Virus record (IMG/VR): IMGVR_UViG_3300042444_000523
Coordinates: 1-24,886 of that record
Length of the DNA: 24,886 bases
Origin: a virus
Strand: one strand, 5' to 3'
Part shown: piece by piece, positions 22,938 through 24,886 of the stretch
Layout: every line of letters starts with the position of its first letter
Numbering within the stretch: the first letter of the stretch is position 1
Made by a program: the position numbers and the translations under genes
Notes under the pieces: generated by a model
Seen by the model: the letters and a program-made list of their open reading frames with translations, nothing else
What the model was told of the DNA's origin: nothing
Database searches by the model: none

Positions 22938-24886
22938 TAGATTAAGTTTTTAACGTTATTCATATATAAATTAGAACCATCAACTGATATTAAAGTTACA
23001 ATATCAACTACACCTGAACCTGTTGTTGCAGTATAGAATGAACCTGATGGTTGTTTTATGTTATTACTAAATGTTACTGTTCCTGTTCCTCCATTAGACA
23101 CAACAAGATTTACTGTTTGACCTGGTATAATATTAGACGCAGACACAAAAGTATTTACACCTGTTGGTAATGTTAATGTATAAAAGTTACCATTAGTTAA
23201 ATTTAATGATGCTGTATTAGTTGCAATTGATAATGCATTTACTACACCATAAACAGAACCTGATATTTTTAATGAACCTGTAATATTATTACTTGCTGCA
23301 TCAAACGATAATGAACCTGTGATAATTGTTGAACCTTGTGTAATTATTGAACCAGTTATAGTTGTTGAACCTTGAAAAGTATTAGAACCTGTAATAGTTG
23401 TTGCACCTCTTAAAGTATTTGAACCTGATAATGCAATAGTACCACTTGCAACTAACGTACCTAAAGTAGCAATAAGTAAAGAACCTGTAACTCTTGTAAT
23501 ACCATCTAATGTATTAGAACCTGTAATTTGATTTACACCTCTTAATATATTTGAACCTGATGCACCGAATGAACCTGTACTACTTAATACAGAACCACTT
23601 ACTCTTAAACTACCTGTAATTGATTGTGTTGTTGCTATTGAACCTGTTGTTATTAATCCATTTCTATCACCACTAACAGGAACACCATTAACAAGGTATT
23701 GACCTGTAATATCTATTGAACCTGTTACAACTATATTCCCTGTATATGGACTTGCAAATGAAGTACCACTTGTTCCTGAACTTCCTGATGCACCTGTTGC
23801 ACCACTCGTACCTGATGAACCATCAGCACCACTTGTGCCTGAACTTCCTGACACACCTGACGTTCCTGATGTACCGTTAGAACCAACTAAACCATCAGCA
23901 CCACTTGTACCACTTGTACCTGAACTACCTGCTACGCCTGATGTACCTGAACTACCATTAGAACCCGATGTACCACTACTACCATTAATTCCACTCGTAC
24001 CTGATGAACCATCCGTACCACTTGTACCTGCTGTACCACTTGAACCGTTACTACCTGATGTTCCACTCGTTCCATCAGCACCACTTGTTCCATTACTTCC
24101 ACTTGAACCTGATGTTCCTGAACTACCATCACTTCCTGAACTGCCACTTGTTCCACTGCTGCCATCACTTCCTGATGTACCTGAACTACCATTACTTCCT
24201 GACGTACCACTTGTACCTGAAGAACCGTCACTACCTGAAGTACCTGACGTTCCACTTGACCCATCACTTCCATTTGAACCTGACGTTCCTGACGTACCGT
24301 TAATACCCGATGTTCCTGAGGTACCACTTGTACCTGATGGTAATTGTCCTATTATTAAAAGTATATTATCGTTATTATTAAACTCAAATGTTGATTGTAC
24401 TAATGTAACAGGGAATGTCCAATAACTATTTGGTGCAACTTCTACACCTGTTCCTACTACCCACTTTTGATATTGTGTTGAATTAGCTGATGATTGTAAA
24501 ATGATTGTTGTTCCTGATGGTATTAAACCTAAGAACACATCAATATCATATCCGTCTTTATCTAAGTGTGATATATTAATTTGTGTTGAACCTGATTGTG
24601 TTGCGTTATTCCATAAGATGTATGTGTTACCAGGGTTTCCTGAATATTGATTTGTATTTGCTTTATAGTCAAATATAACATTTGATTGTCCATCAATACC
24701 TGATGTTCCACTCGTGCCTGATGTACCTGTTGAACCACTACTACCTGAGGTACCACTACTACCATTACTTCCACTCGTTCCTGAAGAACCTGCAACACCA
24801 CTTGTTCCTGATGTTCCTGCATTACCTGTTCTACTAAACATTACTGAAAGTGAATTATCATTTTGTGGTAATTGACCTTCTACATA
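22937..24886 (-). CDS. Collagen-like tail fibre, 5' end outside window
   Basis: The frame is open through the right edge: 15 codons (YVEGQLPQNDNSLSV) precede the first Met at 24841, so the start lies outside the window and at least 649 residues are visible. The order is: a short Gly-Thr-Ser tract (about 24712-24829), a beta-rich globular domain (about 24345-24710), a long collagen-like G-[ST]-S tract (about 23765-24336), a region of ITGS-containing repeats (about 23250-23740, e.g. TTITGSNTFQGSTTITGS) that looks like a trimeric beta-solenoid shaft, and a C-terminal head of about 100 residues. The collagen-type tract has almost no proline, so any triple helix would rest on glycine and small side chains. 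It is the first tail-fibre gene seen in the operon and is coupled to the glycine-rich adhesin. Confidence 0.8.
   Translation of the reverse strand, partial: YVEGQLPQNDNSLSVMFSRTGNAGTSGTSGVAGSSGTSGSNGSSGTSGSSGSTGTSGTSGTSGIDGQSNVIFDYKANTNQYSGNPGNTYILWNNATQSGSTQINISHLDKDGYDIDVFLGLIPSGTTIILQSSANSTQYQKWVVGTGVEVAPNSYWTFPVTLVQSTFEFNNNDNILLIIGQLPSGTSGTSGTSGINGTSGTSGSNGSDGSSGTSGTSGSDGSSGTSGTSGSNGSSGTSGSDGSSGTSGSSGSDGSSGTSGSSGSNGTSGADGTSGTSGSNGSSGTAGTSGTDGSSGTSGINGSSGTSGSNGSSGTSGVAGSSGTSGTSGADGLVGSNGTSGTSGVSGSSGTSGADGSSGTSGATGASGSSGTSGTSFASPYTGNIVVTGSIDITGQYLVNGVPVSGDRNGLITTGSIATTQSITGSLRVSGSVLSSTGSFGASGSNILRGVNQITGSNTLDGITRVTGSLLIATLGTLVASGTIALSGSNTLRGATTITGSNTFQGSTTITGSIITQGSTIITGSLSFDAASNNITGSLKISGSVYGVVNALSIATNTASLNLTNGNFYTLTLPTGVNTFVSASNIIPGQTVNLVVSNGGTGTVTFSNNIKQPSGSFYTATTGSGVVDIVTLISVDGSNLYMNNVKNLI
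23250..23740 (-). repeat. ITGS-type shaft repeats
   Basis: About 160 residues with an irregular 10-14 residue period built around ITGS or SGS (TGSNTLDGITRVTGS, SGSNTLRGATTITGS, TGSIITQGSTIITGS). It is a pattern of fibre shafts with stacked beta-turns. Confidence 0.7.
23765..24336 (-). repeat. Long collagen-like G-S/T-S tract
   Basis: About 190 residues of Gly-x-y triplets, mainly GTS, GSS, GSN, GSD, GAD and GVA. Many synonymous codons differ between neighbouring copies, so the tract is conserved at the protein level rather than being a recent pure DNA expansion. Confidence 0.85.
24712..24829 (-). repeat. Short collagen-like tract
   Basis: About 40 residues of Gly-x-y triplets (GTSGTSGVAGSSGTSGSNG) near the visible N-terminal end of the fibre, separated from the long tract by a globular domain of about 115 residues. 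Confidence 0.8.

Noticed and set aside
23835-24425. Long plus-strand Pro/Leu/Val-rich ORF, plus other frames in the same area
   Set aside because: The PxVPLxP repeats are the exact reverse complement of the Gly-Ser-Thr collagen-like triplets; the open frame is a by-product of the repeat.

Overview
The window is a piece of a tailed double-stranded DNA phage genome (Caudoviricetes), or of a prophage, most likely from an AT-rich bacterium of the phylum Bacteroidota. Three things point to that host. No start codon I examined has a purine-rich Shine-Dalgarno sequence; instead the starts have A/T-rich leaders. Two plus-strand intergenic regions carry a TTTG-N20-TAnnTTTA pair, close to the Bacteroidota primary-sigma promoter (TTTG, about 19 nt, TAnnTTTG). 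The virion proteins also resemble those I know from flavobacterial and crAss-related phages. No integrase, lysis, replication or terminase gene lies in the window, so lifestyle cannot be judged. The absence of a sheath gene and a tape measure of 936 residues suggest a siphovirus with a tail of roughly 140 nm (about 0.15 nm per residue, a general rule).

Left part, 1-2308, plus strand: a run of four small genes of unknown function (the first cut by the window edge), then a compact non-coding block (923-1164) with a promoter-like pair, a 9-bp long-range hairpin and two related intrinsic terminators, which I read as a candidate small RNA. After it come a stand-alone NUMOD4-HNH endonuclease, a second promoter-like pair, a 28-residue single-span membrane peptide and a 191-residue unknown protein. 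The plus-strand block ends at an intrinsic terminator at 2335-2363, next to an unusual three-copy, alternatively pairing hairpin at 2379-2426.

Right part, 24886-2438, minus strand: one tightly packed virion operon. In transcription order it encodes a collagen-like tail fibre (cut by the right edge), a glycine-rich adhesin, a conserved small phage protein, an HK97 gp10-like neck/tail-completion protein, a tail protein, a 1642-residue baseplate protein ending in a seven-blade delta-60 beta-propeller, an 850-residue beads-on-a-string fibre with Thr-Pro linkers, a small unknown protein, the tape measure, a multidomain XkdF-type prohead protease, a scaffold protein, the major capsid protein, a probable tail-tube protein, a small beta-rich protein, the portal, a DUF6712-like connector and a small four-cysteine protein. 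Adhesin and tail genes thus precede head genes, opposite to the usual head-then-tail order.

The genes fit together as a virion factory: scaffold, protease, capsid and portal build the prohead; connector and gp10-like proteins join head to tail; tape measure and tube make the tail; and four architecturally different surface proteins (collagen-like, polyglycine, TP-linked cysteine domains, beta-propeller) form the host-contact apparatus. The best candidates for something little described are the modular TP-linked adhesin pair (11981-19500), the small-RNA block at 923-1164 and the switch-like hairpin at 2379-2426.
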